Assembly: GCF_004197395.1 (NCBI RefSeq) | Contig: NZ_SELS01000009.1 | Location: 62,001 to 126,000, forward strand | Direction: 5' to 3' | Length of the DNA stretch: 64,000 bases | From: Paraburkholderia sp. UYCP14C | GTDB taxonomy: Bacteria; Pseudomonadota; Gammaproteobacteria; Burkholderiales; Burkholderiaceae | In this document: piece by piece, positions 8,204-19,200 of the stretch | How positions within the stretch are numbered: the first letter of the stretch is position 1 | How the letters are laid out: the number at the start of each line of letters is the position of its first letter | Made by a program: the position numbers and the translations under genes | Notes under the pieces: generated by a model | Told to the model about the DNA's origin: nothing | Databases searched by the model: none | Seen by the model: only the letters and a program-made list of their open reading frames with translations

Positions 8204-9088
8204 TTAGCGCTCGAAGCCCACCGTGCAGCGCGCCTGAGCCTGCCCCGCCACCGGCGCGCGGAACGAGAACAGCCCGCCCGCCTGCGGCTGATGCTGCCGT
8301 TCGACGGCCGTCAGCCCCTTCCATGCGGTCGACACATAGACGGTTTGCAGATCGTCGCCGCCGAACGCGAGCTTCGTCACGTTCGCGCACGGCAACGGCA
8401 CCTGATCGACCAGCTCGCCCGCCGGCGAGTAACGCTCGATCCGCCAGCCGCCGAACAGCGCGATCCACACGAAGCCGTCGGCGTCGACGGCCATGCCGTC
8501 GGGATGGCCGTCGCCCGAGATCGCGGCGAAGATGCGCTTGCCCGACAGCGTGCCGTCCGCGGCGACGTCGAACGCATAGACCACGCGCCGCATCGTGTCG
8601 TTGTGATACAACGTGCGGCCGTCCGGGCTCATCGCCGGGCCGTTCGTGATCACGTAGTCGTCGTCCTGCGCAATGGCCGCGCCTTGCTCGTTCACGCGAT
8701 ACAGCGTGCCGCTCGGCGCCTGTTCCGCATCGTCCATCGAGCCGAACCACAGGCGTCCGTTGGCATCGACGAAACCGTCGTTCAGGCGGTTGCCCGGCAG
8801 ATGCGGTTCAACGTCGACGAGCTTGCTGAACTCTCCGCTCGCCGGATCGAAGCGATGCAAGCCGGACGGCAGCCCGCACACGAACGTGCCGTTGGCGAGC
8901 GGCGCCAGAAAACCGGGCTGGTCGGGCGCCTGCCACGTCCGCTGCTCGCCGGTCGCGACCGACAGCCGATGAATCCGGCGCCCCTTGATATCGACGAAAT
9001 ACACCGCGTTTTCGGCAGCCTGCCACAGCGGCCCTTCGGCCAGCTCGGCGCCGACCGCCCATACGCACACAGGGACCGGCATGCTCAT
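8204..9088 (-). CDS. xylC: SMP-30/gluconolactonase-family sugar lactonase (xylonolactonase)
   Basis: Six-bladed propeller lactonase of the SMP-30/gluconolaconase/LRE family, 294 aa. Metal-ligand positions can be seen: E18 in AEGPLW, the asparagine in GNRLNDG and the aspartate in GHPDGMAVDADG. It hydrolyses the lactone made by the sugar dehydrogenase to the free aldonic acid. The start chosen overlaps the dehydrogenase stop codon in an ATGA arrangement; a GGAG 7 bases before the next in-frame ATG makes Met3 (9082) an equally good start. Its place directly after the dehydrogenase gene supports xylonolactone as substrate, but members of the family are often broad. Confidence 0.85.
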   Translation of the reverse strand: MSMPVPVCVWAVGAELAEGPLWQAAENAVYFVDIKGRRIHRLSVATGEQRTWQAPDQPGFLAPLANGTFVCGLPSGLHRFDPASGEFSKLVDVEPHLPGNRLNDGFVDANGRLWFGSMDDAEQAPSGTLYRVNEQGAAIAQDDDYVITNGPAMSPDGRTLYHNDTMRRVVYAFDVAADGTLSGKRIFAAISGDGHPDGMAVDADGFVWIALFGGWRIERYSPAGELVDQVPLPCANVTKLAFGGDDLQTVYVSTAWKGLTAVERQHQPQAGGLFSFRAPVAGQAQARCTVGFER

Positions 9089-9852
9089 TCTCCGTACCAC
9101 CCTGCGTCGACGAAGTAATCACGGCCCGAGCAGCGCGAAGCGTCGTCGGAGGCGAGGAACAGCGCCATGCGCGCGACGTGCTCGGGTTCGATGCGCAGTG
9201 GCAGACACTGGCTCGCGACGACCTTCGCTTCGCTCTCGGCCGATTGCCACAGCTGCATCTGCCGCGGCGTCTTCACCGCACCCGGGATGATGCAGTTCAC
9301 GCGGATGCCCGCGCTGCCGAGATCGCGCGCCAGACCACGCGTGAGCCCTTCGATGCCGGCCTTGGCGGTCATATAGATCGCGAGGTTCGGCAGCGCGACG
9401 TGCCACGACACCGAGCCCAGATTCAGGATCACGCCGCTCCCCGCGCGACGCATGCCGTTCGCCGCGGCCTGCGCGCAGAAGAACTGGTGGCGCAGATTCA
9501 CCGCGATGCGGTCGTCCCAGTAGCTCGTGGTGAGCTCGCCGATTTCGTGCCGGTCGTCGTTGCCGGCGTTGTTGACGAGTACGTCGATCGGGCCCGCGGC
9601 CTCTTCGATTGCCGCGAACGTGCTGTTGATCGCGTCGACATTTTTCAGGTCGCAGCGGCGGAACAGCGGCGGATGCTTCGCGTCGCGAAGCGTTTCCTGC
9701 AGCGCGAGCGAATCATGCTCGGCGACGTCGAGGAAGAACACGCGCGCGCCTTGCTGCGCGAAGGCTTCGACGATCGCGGCGCCGATCCCGCTGCCGCCGC
9801 CGGTCACGACGATGGTTTTGTCCGCCAGGCTTGGATAGGTTGCGTACGACAT
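9085..9852 (-). CDS. xylB: SDR sugar dehydrogenase, probable D-xylose 1-dehydrogenase
   Basis: Classical short-chain dehydrogenase/reductase of 255 aa: nucleotide-binding TGGGSGIG near residues 17-24, NNAG at 94-97, and the catalytic S147, Y160 and K164. In the Caulobacter pathway XylB is a 248-aa SDR that oxidises D-xylose to xylonolactone with NAD, and the lactonase is the partner gene, as here. The ATG at 9852 was chosen; a GTG four codons earlier (9864) is possible. The stop overlaps the lactonase start, which implies translational coupling. Other aldoses (L-arabinose, D-galactose) are possible substrates. Confidence 0.8.
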   Translation of the reverse strand: MSYATYPSLADKTIVVTGGGSGIGAAIVEAFAQQGARVFFLDVAEHDSLALQETLRDAKHPPLFRRCDLKNVDAINSTFAAIEEAAGPIDVLVNNAGNDDRHEIGELTTSYWDDRIAVNLRHQFFCAQAAANGMRRAGSGVILNLGSVSWHVALPNLAIYMTAKAGIEGLTRGLARDLGSAGIRVNCIIPGAVKTPRQMQLWQSAESEAKVVASQCLPLRIEPEHVARMALFLASDDASRCSGRDYFVDAGWYGE

Positions 9853-9887
9853 CAGATTTTCCACTGGTTACGAGTAGGACCACACAA

Positions 9888-9907
9888 AGGGCGGCGCACG
9901 CCGCCCT
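9888..9907. other. Intra-operon stem-loop between GH3 and xylB
   Basis: AGGGCGGC and GCCGCCCT form a perfect 8-bp stem with a 4-base loop in the 65-base gap. It is a likely mRNA-stability or processing element. Confidence 0.45.
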
Positions 9908-9917
9908 GCCCCGCCGC

Positions 9918-12323
9918 TTACGCCACGATCTCGACTTCGCTCAGCATGCGCCAGTTGCGTTCGAGCGTTCTGGTCGCGGAGCCCGCGACCGTGACTGTAC
10001 CGCTCAGATGAATGTCGCGGCTCGAACTGCCGATCAGCAAGTCGAAGTCACCGGGCTCGACGATACGCTCACCGCGCGCATCGGTGAAGTTCAGCATGTC
10101 GACCGGCAGCTTCACGCGCACCCGCGCCGATGCACCAGCCGCGAGCGGCACGCGCGCAAACGCCTTCAGCTCCCGCACCGGCCGCGCAACCGACGCATGC
10201 CGATCGCGCACGTAGATCTGCACGATCTCGGTGCCATCGCGCGCACCGATGTTGTCGACCGTGAAGCTCAACTCGATCGTACCGTTTTCGAGCGGCACTT
10301 CACCGTGCGCGAGCGCGAGATCGCTGTAACGGAACCGCGAATAACCGAGACCGAAACCAAACGGATAGCGGCAGCCGAAATGGTATGCAATCGGCGTACC
10401 CGCGCTCTTCAGACGATGGTTATACACGTACGGCACGGCGCCCGCGCTCTTCGGCACCGACAGCGGCAGACGGCCGCTGAAATTGGCGCGGCCCACCAGC
10501 AGATCGGCCAGCGCGTCGGCGCCACGCTCGCCCGGCGCGAACGCCATGATCTGCGCGGCGATGCGGTCTTCGAGACCGCCGAGATTGTACGGGCGGCCGC
10601 CCGTCATCACGACGACCGTCGGCGTGCCGCTATCGACCACCGCCTGCAGCAACGCCTGCTGCACGCCCGGCAGGTCGAGGCTGTCGGTATCGGACCCTTC
10701 GCCGACCGTGCCGGACTGGAACAGGCCCGCCAGATCGCCGACGAACACCAGCGCGACGCCCGCTTGCCGCGCGGCCTCGACCGCGGCGGCGATGCCGTCG
10801 GTGTCCTTGCTGATCAGCTCGTCGCAATGCGCGTCGCCGGTCAGATCGAGCGACACGTCGCCCGGGAACACCGGCGCGCCGGCGCGACGTTCCTTGATGA
10901 TGTCGCAGCCCTGCGCATGAATCACGCGCTCGTTGCCGAGCAACGCGCGCAGCGAGCGCAGCGGCGTCGAGATCGCAGCGGTGGACTGCTCGCCGCTGTT
11001 GATCAGATGCACCGGGAAGCTGTAGCCGGCGAGCAGCGCGAGCGGATCGTCGGCGGTCGGGCCGATCACCGCGATCTTGTCGGCGCCGTTCGCGTCGAGC
11101 GGCAGCACGTCGCCTTGATTGTGCAGCAGCACCGCCGATTGGACCGCGACCTGGTACGCGGTATCGCCCGCGGCCGCGCTCTTCACGTCGACGCGTTCGA
11201 CATCGACGTACGGATTCTCGAACAGGCCGAGCTGGAATTTCACGCGCAGCACGCGCGACACGGCGGTGTCGATCGTCGCTTCGGTGATCTCGTTGCGCTC
11301 GAGCGCTTCTTTCAGATGCACCGCGCACTCGTGGCCCGGCAGCTCGACGTCGAGGCCGGAGTTGAACGCGAGGGCCGCGGCCGACGCGCTGTCGCGCGCT
11401 ACCGCATGGTGGCTGTACAGCAGATCCACGCCGGCGTAATCGGCGACGACGAGACCGTCGAAGCCCCACTTCTCGCGCAGCGTGTCGTTCAGCAGTGCGC
11501 GATCGCCATGACAGGGCACACCGTCGACGTCGTGATAGGCGGGCATCACCGAGCCCGCGTTCGCGAGCTTCACGGCCATTTCGAACGGCAGCATGAACAC
11601 GTCGTTGAGCTCACGCGGACCGACGTGCACCGGCGCGTGATTGCGGCCGCCTTCGCTCGCCGAATGACCGACGAAATGCTTGAGCGTCGCGAGCAGATCG
11701 CGCTGTTCGCCTTGCAGGCCCTTCACGTAATGGCACGCGAGCACGCCGACCAGATACGGGTCTTCGCCGAGCGTCTCCTCGGTGCGGCCCCAGCGCGGGT
11801 CGCGCGACACATCGAGCACCGGCGCGAGCCCCTGGTGACAGCCGATCGAGCGCGCCTGCTCGCCGATGATCGTGCCCACTTCGCCGACCAGGCGCGGATT
11901 CCACGTCGCCGCATAGTTCAACGGCGACGGGAACAGCGTCGCGTCCTTGATCATCAGTCCGACGAGGCACTCCTCGTGCGACATCACCGGAATGCCGAGG
12001 CGCGTGTCTTCGACCATCTTGCGCTGCAGCTCGTTGAGCGCGCGCACGCCTTCCTTCGGATCGACCGTATGCGTGCCGAGCGGACGCGTGATCTGGCCGA
12101 GGCCGTGCTGCAGGATCTCGTCGACCGTGATCTGGTTGGCGCTGCCTGCGAAATCGATGCTACGCGCCTTGTGCTTGCCATCAGCCGACAGCTTCAGCCA
12201 CGCGGCGTGAAGCTGCGCAATCTTTTCGTCGAGCGTCATGCGCGCGAGCAGGTCGGCCACGCGCTCTTCCACGGCTGCCGTTGGATTGCGGTAGAGCGGG
12301 ACCTCACTTTGGCGAAGCAACAT
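9918..12323 (-). CDS. GH3 beta-xylosidase / beta-glucosidase
   Basis: Glycoside hydrolase family 3 enzyme of 801 aa, with the usual order: N-terminal barrel with DPRWGRTEETLGEDPYLVG, KHFVGHS and the nucleophile D295 in LVVADYAGVD, then the alpha/beta sandwich and a C-terminal fibronectin-III-like domain. No signal peptide is visible, so it acts in the cytoplasm on oligosaccharides brought in by the ABC importer encoded upstream. The start at 12323 has AAGGAG 6 bases before it; an in-frame extension to 12362 lacks a ribosome site. Position between an importer and xylose dehydrogenase argues for release of xylose from xylo-oligosaccharides, but GH3 sequence alone does not separate xylosidase from glucosidase. 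Confidence 0.87.
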   Translation of the reverse strand: MLLRQSEVPLYRNPTAAVEERVADLLARMTLDEKIAQLHAAWLKLSADGKHKARSIDFAGSANQITVDEILQHGLGQITRPLGTHTVDPKEGVRALNELQRKMVEDTRLGIPVMSHEECLVGLMIKDATLFPSPLNYAATWNPRLVGEVGTIIGEQARSIGCHQGLAPVLDVSRDPRWGRTEETLGEDPYLVGVLACHYVKGLQGEQRDLLATLKHFVGHSASEGGRNHAPVHVGPRELNDVFMLPFEMAVKLANAGSVMPAYHDVDGVPCHGDRALLNDTLREKWGFDGLVVADYAGVDLLYSHHAVARDSASAAALAFNSGLDVELPGHECAVHLKEALERNEITEATIDTAVSRVLRVKFQLGLFENPYVDVERVDVKSAAAGDTAYQVAVQSAVLLHNQGDVLPLDANGADKIAVIGPTADDPLALLAGYSFPVHLINSGEQSTAAISTPLRSLRALLGNERVIHAQGCDIIKERRAGAPVFPGDVSLDLTGDAHCDELISKDTDGIAAAVEAARQAGVALVFVGDLAGLFQSGTVGEGSDTDSLDLPGVQQALLQAVVDSGTPTVVVMTGGRPYNLGGLEDRIAAQIMAFAPGERGADALADLLVGRANFSGRLPLSVPKSAGAVPYVYNHRLKSAGTPIAYHFGCRYPFGFGLGYSRFRYSDLALAHGEVPLENGTIELSFTVDNIGARDGTEIVQIYVRDRHASVARPVRELKAFARVPLAAGASARVRVKLPVDMLNFTDARGERIVEPGDFDLLIGSSSRDIHLSGTVTVAGSATRTLERNWRMLSEVEIVA

Positions 12324-12509
12324 CGAAAACTCCTTTTTTTTATCCTGGTGTACGAAGCGCATGAAGCGCCGACAAATCCGTTGTTCCTGACAAGCGTGCG
12401 GCAGGGCGTTGCTTCAGCCCGGATGCCATCCCCTTGGGTTTCAGATACCTTTCCGTGCTTCGCAGTCCTGCTAATCTATCGAACGCAGCCGCGACTCGAA
12501 ATTCGTCGC

Positions 12510-12521
12510 AGTTGATCAACT
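12510..12521. promoter_or_regulatory. Palindrome AGTTGATCAACT in the GH3 upstream gap
   Basis: The 280-base gap between the ABC ATPase gene and GH3 holds no gene. It contains this perfect 12-bp palindrome and, right after it at 12523-12546, a weak stem (CGTCGTT/AACGACG). The gap is large for an operon, so a secondary promoter for GH3 may lie here. No regulator can be assigned. Confidence 0.35.
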
Positions 12522-12603
12522 ACGTCGTTCGTTGCGTCTAACGACGCGATGCAGTGGGACCGCGCTTGCTCGCGTCGAGCACGCAAACGCGATCGCAAGC
12601 GGA

Positions 12604-13734
<1,131 letters not shown>

Positions 13735-13803
13735 ATCGTTTGTGCGAAGTTCGGTGTGCGGGCCACGTGAGCCCACACGATTCGAGGTGGTGTGCGATGC
13801 GGA

Positions 13804-14634
13804 TCAGCCCTTGAGCGAGCCAGCCATCATCCCCTTGATCACGCGCTCCTGACCGAACGCGTAGGCAACGATCAGCGGCAACGACGTGAGCACGAGCACG
13901 GACAGCATCGATGGAATGTTCGACGCGTATTGCCCCATGAAGTCCCAGATCGCGAGCGGCAGCGTACGGTGCTCGGACGTCGACGTGAGCATGTACGCGA
14001 AGATGAACTCGTTCCACAGACCGATGCCGTTGAAGATCGTCACAGTGGCGAGCCCCGGTGCCGACAGCGGGAAGAAAATCCGCCAGAAGATGCGGAACGG
14101 GCTGCAGCCGTCGAGTTGCGCGGCTTCTTCAAGCTCGCGCGGAATCTGGCGCATGAACTCGGTCAGGATGAAGATCGACACCGGCAGACTGAGGGCCACA
14201 TACGGGCCGAGCAGCGCGAACGCAGTGTCGTAAAGACCGAGGTTGCGCGTGAGCAGATAGATCGGCACGAGCGTCGCATGCAACGGCACGATCATGCCGG
14301 CTACCACGAGACCGAACAGCGTCTTGTTCAGCGAGAAGCGCAAGCGCGCAAACACGTAGGCCGCCATCGCACTGATGATGACGATCAGCAGCACCGACAC
14401 GCCCACCGTGAACACGCTGTTACGGAAATAGGTGAAGAACGGACCCTGCAGCACAGCCGCGTAATTGCCCAGATACAGGCGGCTCGGCGGCGCCCACACC
14501 GACGTCGCGAAGGTCTCTTCCTGGCTCTTGAAGCTCGAGGCGACCATGAAGAGAAACGGAATCGTCGTGACTGCGAGCCAGATCAGTGCCAGCAGAGGAA
14601 CCCCAACGCGGGGGAAGCGTAGTTTCTTGTTCAT
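13804..14634 (-). CDS. CUT1 sugar ABC transporter permease (MalG type)
   Basis: Inner-membrane permease of 276 aa with six hydrophobic helices. The EAA loop that contacts the ATPase reads [20 protein letters not shown]. It lies 3 bases after the first permease gene and is one of a heterodimeric pair in the same operon. Substrate cannot be read from the sequence. Confidence 0.92.
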   Translation of the reverse strand: MNKKLRFPRVGVPLLALIWLAVTTIPFLFMVASSFKSQEETFATSVWAPPSRLYLGNYAAVLQGPFFTYFRNSVFTVGVSVLLIVIISAMAAYVFARLRFSLNKTLFGLVVAGMIVPLHATLVPIYLLTRNLGLYDTAFALLGPYVALSLPVSIFILTEFMRQIPRELEEAAQLDGCSPFRIFWRIFFPLSAPGLATVTIFNGIGLWNEFIFAYMLTSTSEHRTLPLAIWDFMGQYASNIPSMLSVLVLTSLPLIVAYAFGQERVIKGMMAGSLKG

Positions 14635-14637
14635 GGT

Positions 14638-15555
14638 TCAGACCTCGGTTGCATAACGGCGGGTGAAGTACATCGACACCGCCGCCACCGTGATGACGAT
14701 AAGGAACATCGCCGAGCCGATGGTGCTGCCGTAGCCGAGTTGGAACGAACTGAACACCGTGCGATACATGTAGGTGGCCATCACCTCGGACGAGCCTTCG
14801 GGGCCGCCGCCGGTCATCACGAAGACGAGATCGAAGTAGCGCAGCGAGCCGAGCACGGACAGCAGCACTGCCGTGCGCACCGTGCCTTGCAGGTGCGGCA
14901 GCTTGATGCGCCAGAAAATGGTCCACTCGGATGCGCCGTCGAGCAGCGCGGCCTCGTTGACCTCGGCCGGCATCGACGACAGGCCGGCGAGGAACAGAAT
15001 CATGTAGAAAGGCGCGTTCTGCCAGATGATCACGGCGATGGTCGCACCCAGCGAGAAATGCGGGTCGCCCAGCCAGTCCTTTGCGAGACCATCAAGCCCG
15101 AATGCCTGCAGCGCGACGTTGACCGGACCGAAATTCGGATCGTAGATTTGCTTGAACAGCACGCCGATCGCCACGCTCGACATCAGCAGCGGCAGAAAAT
15201 AGAGAACCTTGAGCAAGCGCGAGCCACGGCCGGCCTTTTCCAGCAGCACGGCGAGCGCGAGCGCGATCGGCAGCTGGATGACGATCGACGCGACGGCAAG
15301 GATCACGTTGTTCTTCAGCGATTGCCAGAACACCGTGTCGTGCGCGAGCCGCTCCCAGTTCGCGAGCCCGATATAACGGGCAGTGTTGCCGAGGCCGTTC
15401 CAGTCGAGCAGCGACAGCCGCAGGCTGGAGACGAGCGGATAGAGCAGGAACACGGCCAGCAGCAGCAGCGACGGCGCAAGAAACACGACCGTGACGAGCG
15501 TTTGCGACGAGAATCTCAGCCGGCGTTCGGGTGTAGCGGAAAGTGCGATATTCAC
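14638..15555 (-). CDS. CUT1 sugar ABC transporter permease (MalF type)
   Basis: Inner-membrane permease of 305 aa with about six transmembrane helices and the EAA motif [20 protein letters not shown]. The frame begins with GTG at 15555 and has no clear Shine-Dalgarno sequence, so the exact start is uncertain. It follows the binding protein gene after a 60-base gap that carries a stem-loop. Confidence 0.9.
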   Translation of the reverse strand: MNIALSATPERRLRFSSQTLVTVVFLAPSLLLLAVFLLYPLVSSLRLSLLDWNGLGNTARYIGLANWERLAHDTVFWQSLKNNVILAVASIVIQLPIALALAVLLEKAGRGSRLLKVLYFLPLLMSSVAIGVLFKQIYDPNFGPVNVALQAFGLDGLAKDWLGDPHFSLGATIAVIIWQNAPFYMILFLAGLSSMPAEVNEAALLDGASEWTIFWRIKLPHLQGTVRTAVLLSVLGSLRYFDLVFVMTGGGPEGSSEVMATYMYRTVFSSFQLGYGSTIGSAMFLIVITVAAVSMYFTRRYATEV

Positions 15556-15570
15556 GGGCTTGTATGCCAG

Positions 15571-15594
15571 CCGGCACCTTGCGGTGGCGGCCGG
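15571..15594. other. Imperfect stem-loop after the solute-binding protein gene
   Basis: CCGGCACC pairs with GGT and GCCGG with a bulge, in the gap between the binding protein and the first permease. Such stem-loops commonly protect the abundant binding-protein mRNA in ABC operons. That role is inferred here. Confidence 0.35.
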
Positions 15595-15615
15595 ACTTTT
15601 CTTTGAGACTGGAGA

Positions 15616-16911
15616 TTAACCGCCCTTCTTCGAAGCGGCTTCCATTTGCTGCGCAGCAGCTTCAGGCGTCACCGACAGGCCGAACAGCGCCTGCGTCGTG
15701 TCCTTGTGCATTTCGCCGAGGGCCGGCGGCAGTGCCTGGTCGTACCAGAGCTGCACGCTCGGAGCCGCGGCCAGCAGTTGCTGCAGACGCTGCGTGAACG
15801 GATCGTCGATCTTGACGGTGTTGACCGGCGGCAGCTTGTGGTCATCCGTCGCGCGAGCCTGCATTGCCTGTTCGTCGGTCAGTGCCTGGATCAGCTTGAA
15901 CGCTGCCTCCGGCGTCTTGCACTCGGTCGAGATGCTGAGGAAGCCGTCGCCAACCGTACCGATCAGGTCGCGCGGATCACCCTTGCCGCCCGGCACGCTC
16001 GGGAACGCGAAGAAGTCCAGGTCCTTCGAGAACGTCGGATTTTCGTTTGCGATCGTCGAAGCTTCCCATGCGCCCATCAGCTCCATGGCGGCCTTGCCCG
16101 TGTACAGCAGACGACGCGAGGCGCCCGAGTCGTAATCAAGACCGTTGATGCCCGGTGCGAACGCGCCAGCCTTCACGAGCTCCTGAATGCGCTTGCCGGC
16201 TTCGACGAACGCCGGATCTTCGAAGCCCTTGCCCTTGCCTGCGATCGCGTCCTTCACGACTTGCGGACCACCGATACGGTCGACGAGGTACATGTAGTAC
16301 ATCGAACCGGTCCACTTGTTCTTGTTCGCGAGCGAGAACGCTGCAACGTTGTGCTGCTTCAGCACGTCGACGACGTGCATCAGTTCATCCCACGTCTTCG
16401 GCGGCGTGATGCCGTACTTCTTGAAGACTTCCTTGTTGTAGAAGATCACCGCGGCCGCTGCGTTTTCGGCAGCAACACCGTAGGTCTTGCCGTCGAACGT
16501 CGTGACGTCCCACGACGATTGCATGAAGCGGCCGCGATACGACGGATCCTTGCTCAGGTACGGCGTGAGGTCGACGATCTGGCCGGACTTCACGTACTCG
16601 TGCAGGCCGCCGCCGCCCCAGTTCTCGAACACGCACGGCGGCTGGTTCGCGCCGAATGCGACCTTCAGCTTCGTCTTGTAGGCCTCGTTCAGGACGTGCG
16701 AATTCTCGACCTTGTAGCCCGGGTCCGCTTTCTCGAAGCGATCCGACGCATCACGAATGATCTTGCTCGACGACGCATTGGTCTGCTGGTCCCATACCGT
16801 GATCGTCTTGGAGTCCGCCGCTACGGCGCTCGAAACAACTGCAGACATCGAAAAAAGCAGCGCCGTCGCGCCGATGATGGACCGCGCTTTAAACAAAGCC
16901 GGGTACGCCAT
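15616..16911 (-). CDS. CUT1 sugar ABC transporter solute-binding protein
   Basis: Periplasmic binding protein of 431 aa, extracellular solute-binding protein family 1. A Sec signal peptide ends at SAVA-AD near residue 32, and the mature protein starts with KTITVWDQQTNASS. It is the first gene of the importer operon (binding protein, two permeases, ATPase, then GH3-xylB-xylC-lacI). The promoter region carries tandem LacI-type operators at 16951-16985, about 40-75 bases before the ATG. Xylo-oligosaccharides are the likely ligand from the linked enzymes. Confidence 0.9.
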   Translation of the reverse strand: MAYPALFKARSIIGATALLFSMSAVVSSAVAADSKTITVWDQQTNASSSKIIRDASDRFEKADPGYKVENSHVLNEAYKTKLKVAFGANQPPCVFENWGGGGLHEYVKSGQIVDLTPYLSKDPSYRGRFMQSSWDVTTFDGKTYGVAAENAAAAVIFYNKEVFKKYGITPPKTWDELMHVVDVLKQHNVAAFSLANKNKWTGSMYYMYLVDRIGGPQVVKDAIAGKGKGFEDPAFVEAGKRIQELVKAGAFAPGINGLDYDSGASRRLLYTGKAAMELMGAWEASTIANENPTFSKDLDFFAFPSVPGGKGDPRDLIGTVGDGFLSISTECKTPEAAFKLIQALTDEQAMQARATDDHKLPPVNTVKIDDPFTQRLQQLLAAAPSVQLWYDQALPPALGEMHKDTTQALFGLSVTPEAAAQQMEAASKKGG

Positions 16912-16950
16912 GTGTGTGTCCCCTCGTCTGGATTTTTAAGAAACCGCCGG

Positions 16951-16985
16951 AACGTTAACGTTAGCCTTAACGTTAGTGAATGTTA
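16951..16985. promoter_or_regulatory. Tandem LacI-type operators upstream of the first ABC operon
   Basis: Two overlapping copies of the core TAACGTTA occur here. The part 16958-16985 matches bases 19201-19228 in 25 of 28 positions and shares CRCTAACGTTA (on the minus strand) with the sites at 19201 and 29609. The divergently encoded LacI-family protein at 17157 is the likely binder. Confidence 0.65.
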
Positions 16986-17124
16986 GGTTGATGCGGGAAG
17001 TAAGGCTATGCGGGATTTTACCTGGTCCCGACGGGCTGCACCGCAACAGCCCTATAAGATTGACCGATTATGAGGAAGCTGAAATATAAAGGGTTCTGCT
17101 AGAATAGCGACTACATAAACGGTA

Positions 17125-17143
17125 TCGCTAACGCGATTAGCGA
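17125..17143. promoter_or_regulatory. LacI-type operator before the lacI-family gene at 17157
   Basis: TCGCTAA and TTAGCGA form perfect 7-bp arms around CGCGA, 13 bases before the start codon. With its flank it shares TATCGCTAACG with the operator before the xylanase gene. The position implies autoregulation. Confidence 0.6.
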
Positions 17144-17156
17144 GTCGACCCATCCA

Positions 17157-18233
17157 ATGACCTCTCGCACACCTTCGACCCGCATGGCCAGGCAAACCCC
17201 CACGCTTGAGCACGTCGCCAAGCTTGCCGGGGTGTCCCAGATGACCGCGTCGCGCGCCCTCAACGGCCGTCCCGGCGTGTCGCGCGAAACCCGCGACGAA
17301 GTCCTGCGAATCGCGTCGGACATCGGGTACGTCGTCAACCGCACCGCGCAGAAACTGTCGGGCGGTCGCAACGGCATCATCGGCATCATCACCCCGACAC
17401 TCGACACGCAATTTTCCAGCGAACTGATTCTCGGCGCGGGCCGCGCGGCGCGTGGTGCGGGCTGCGAGATGCTGGTCTACACGGTGTTCGACGAAGACCG
17501 TCATACGCATCACGACCTGCTCGGACTCATCCAGCAATTCTCCGACGGCATCCTCGCCATTCTTCCGCGCGAGTCGCTGTGCCTCGAGGCGCTCGCCACC
17601 GCCAAGGTGCCGGTCGTCGTCGTCGATCAGCGCGGCACGCTGACGGGCTTCCCGTCGGTATCGGTCGACAACTACGGCGGCGCCTGTCTCGCGGTCGAGC
17701 ACCTCGCGGAACTCGGCCACAAGCGCATCGCGTTTCTGGCCGGCGACGAAACGATCGAAGGCGTGCGCGACCGGCAACGCGGCTATCGCGACACGCTGGC
17801 TCGCCTCGGCCTGCCGCGCGAAGACGCGCTGGTCGCCGCGGGCGACCTGTCGCAAATGATGGCGTTCGACGTCACGTTCGACCTGCTGAACCTCGCCGAG
17901 CCGCCCACCGCGATCTTCACAGCCAACGACCAGAGCGCGTTCGGCGTGATCGCCGCAATTCGCGAAGCGGGCCTGCGCGTGCCGGACGACATCTCGGTGA
18001 TCGGCTTCGACGACATCCCGATGTCCGAGCAATTTCACCCCGCGCTCACCACGATCCGCCAACCGTTCCAGCAAATGGCGCGCTCCGCGGTCAACACGCT
18101 GCTCGCGCAGATCGCCGGGATCGACGCCGCTTCGCAGCGCATCACGCTGCCGGCGGAACTGGTGGTGCGTGATTCTACCGGCCCGGTCCGCACAAAGCAG
18201 CGCCGCGGCCGTCACCAGATCGTTTCGACGTAA
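17157..18233 (+). CDS. LacI-family transcriptional regulator of the xylo-oligosaccharide module
   Basis: Regulator of 358 aa. The N-terminal helix-turn-helix is [20 protein letters not shown] at residues 14-33, followed by a sugar-sensing domain with [11 protein letters not shown] and the C-terminal [27 protein letters not shown] typical of LacI/GalR proteins. It is divergent from the first ABC operon, and operators of one type lie before both genes, before the xylanase gene and at an orphan site at 19201. It is therefore a good candidate for a xylan-response regulator. Its 3' end overlaps the convergent PIN-domain gene by 22 bases. Confidence 0.88.
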   Translation: MTSRTPSTRMARQTPTLEHVAKLAGVSQMTASRALNGRPGVSRETRDEVLRIASDIGYVVNRTAQKLSGGRNGIIGIITPTLDTQFSSELILGAGRAARGAGCEMLVYTVFDEDRHTHHDLLGLIQQFSDGILAILPRESLCLEALATAKVPVVVVDQRGTLTGFPSVSVDNYGGACLAVEHLAELGHKRIAFLAGDETIEGVRDRQRGYRDTLARLGLPREDALVAAGDLSQMMAFDVTFDLLNLAEPPTAIFTANDQSAFGVIAAIREAGLRVPDDISVIGFDDIPMSEQFHPALTTIRQPFQQMARSAVNTLLAQIAGIDAASQRITLPAELVVRDSTGPVRTKQRRGRHQIVST

Positions 18234-18601
18234 GTCGACGCGCGCACCTTCGCATCCGAAGTCACGAGCGCGCCGCCATGCGTGCGCGCGGTCGCGACGA
18301 TCAGGCGTTGATGCAAGGTGAGTGTGGGCGGCAGCGTCGCCGCCCGAAACGCGATCTCGGTGTCGACCGGAATCATCCGCACGCCGTCGAGCGACAGAAA
18401 CGTCGACATCCAGCTGCGCGCATCCATCGACAGCCCGAGACTTCCCTCCTTCACGAACTCCGCGATTTCGAACGCGCTGATCGCCGAAATCAGGATCTCG
18501 CCGCCGGCGAGTTCCTGATCGATCGCATCGTGCGCGGCCTGACTCAGTGCTTTCTGCCTGCCGAGCCAGCACACGAGAGCAAGCGTGTCGAGCGTGATCA
18601 T
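18212..18601 (-). CDS. VapC-type PIN-domain toxin
   Basis: Protein of 129 aa with the PIN ribonuclease layout: D5 in MITLDTLALVCWL, an acidic residue in SAISAFEIAEFV, and the C-terminal LHQRLIVATARTHGGALVTSDAKV with the conserved aspartate. PIN toxins of VapBC pairs cut RNA and are held inactive by the cognate antitoxin. The start codon overlaps the antitoxin stop (TAATG), the classic coupled arrangement. The RNA target is unknown. Confidence 0.85.
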   Translation of the reverse strand: MITLDTLALVCWLGRQKALSQAAHDAIDQELAGGEILISAISAFEIAEFVKEGSLGLSMDARSWMSTFLSLDGVRMIPVDTEIAFRAATLPPTLTLHQRLIVATARTHGGALVTSDAKVRASTYVETIW

Positions 18602-18831
18602 TACTCGTCCTGATCGGCCGTGACAGGTTGCAACGCGTGCTTCAGATTGAAATGCGTAATCGACGCGCGCAGCAGCTCAAGCGGATTCTCCTGCTTGCTG
18701 CGATACGGCCGGATCTCGATGGTGGGTTGTCCGCGATCGGTGACGACCACGGTTTCGCCCAATGCCTCGACCTGACGGAACAGCTCGCAGGCCCGGGACT
18801 TGAAAATGGCTTTAGATACTCGCTTTTCCAT
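18601..18831 (-). CDS. VapB/Phd-type antitoxin
   Basis: Antitoxin of 76 aa with the Phd/YefM-like fold signature: KAIFKSRACELFRQVEALGE, then VVVTDRGQPTIEIRPY, and a charged C-terminal tail likely to wrap the toxin. The start at 18831 is supported by GGAG 7 bases upstream; an in-frame ATG at 18858 has no ribosome site. It forms a type II toxin-antitoxin operon with the downstream PIN gene. Confidence 0.82.
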   Translation of the reverse strand: MEKRVSKAIFKSRACELFRQVEALGETVVVTDRGQPTIEIRPYRSKQENPLELLRASITHFNLKHALQPVTADQDE

Positions 18832-19200
18832 GACGCTCTCCACCCAGCAAATTTTCAACGGTTATTTTTTGTATCGGGCCGTTGCGCCCGCAGGCGAACA
18901 CCTGCGGTGCGTGGCCCGACCTTCTTTATCAACCTGGCTCTTGTCGTTGCTTCCCTGCCTACTGCCAGGAGCTCCCTCGAGCTCCAGTCCAACTCGCGGC
19001 GACGACTACCGCAATCGCGCCACAGCCTTGCCCCGGCAGCGCCAATCCCTGCGCGCAACCGCTGCACTTTCATCTACTGAATGCGTATTACATAGACAGC
19101 TCTGGCCATGCAGGGTCGTGCCGGATAGCAGCGCGGCGCGTCTTGGGTTTCAATGCTTCGCTGCGTGTTATCGATGTTCGAATAGATGTAAGCATCGTGA

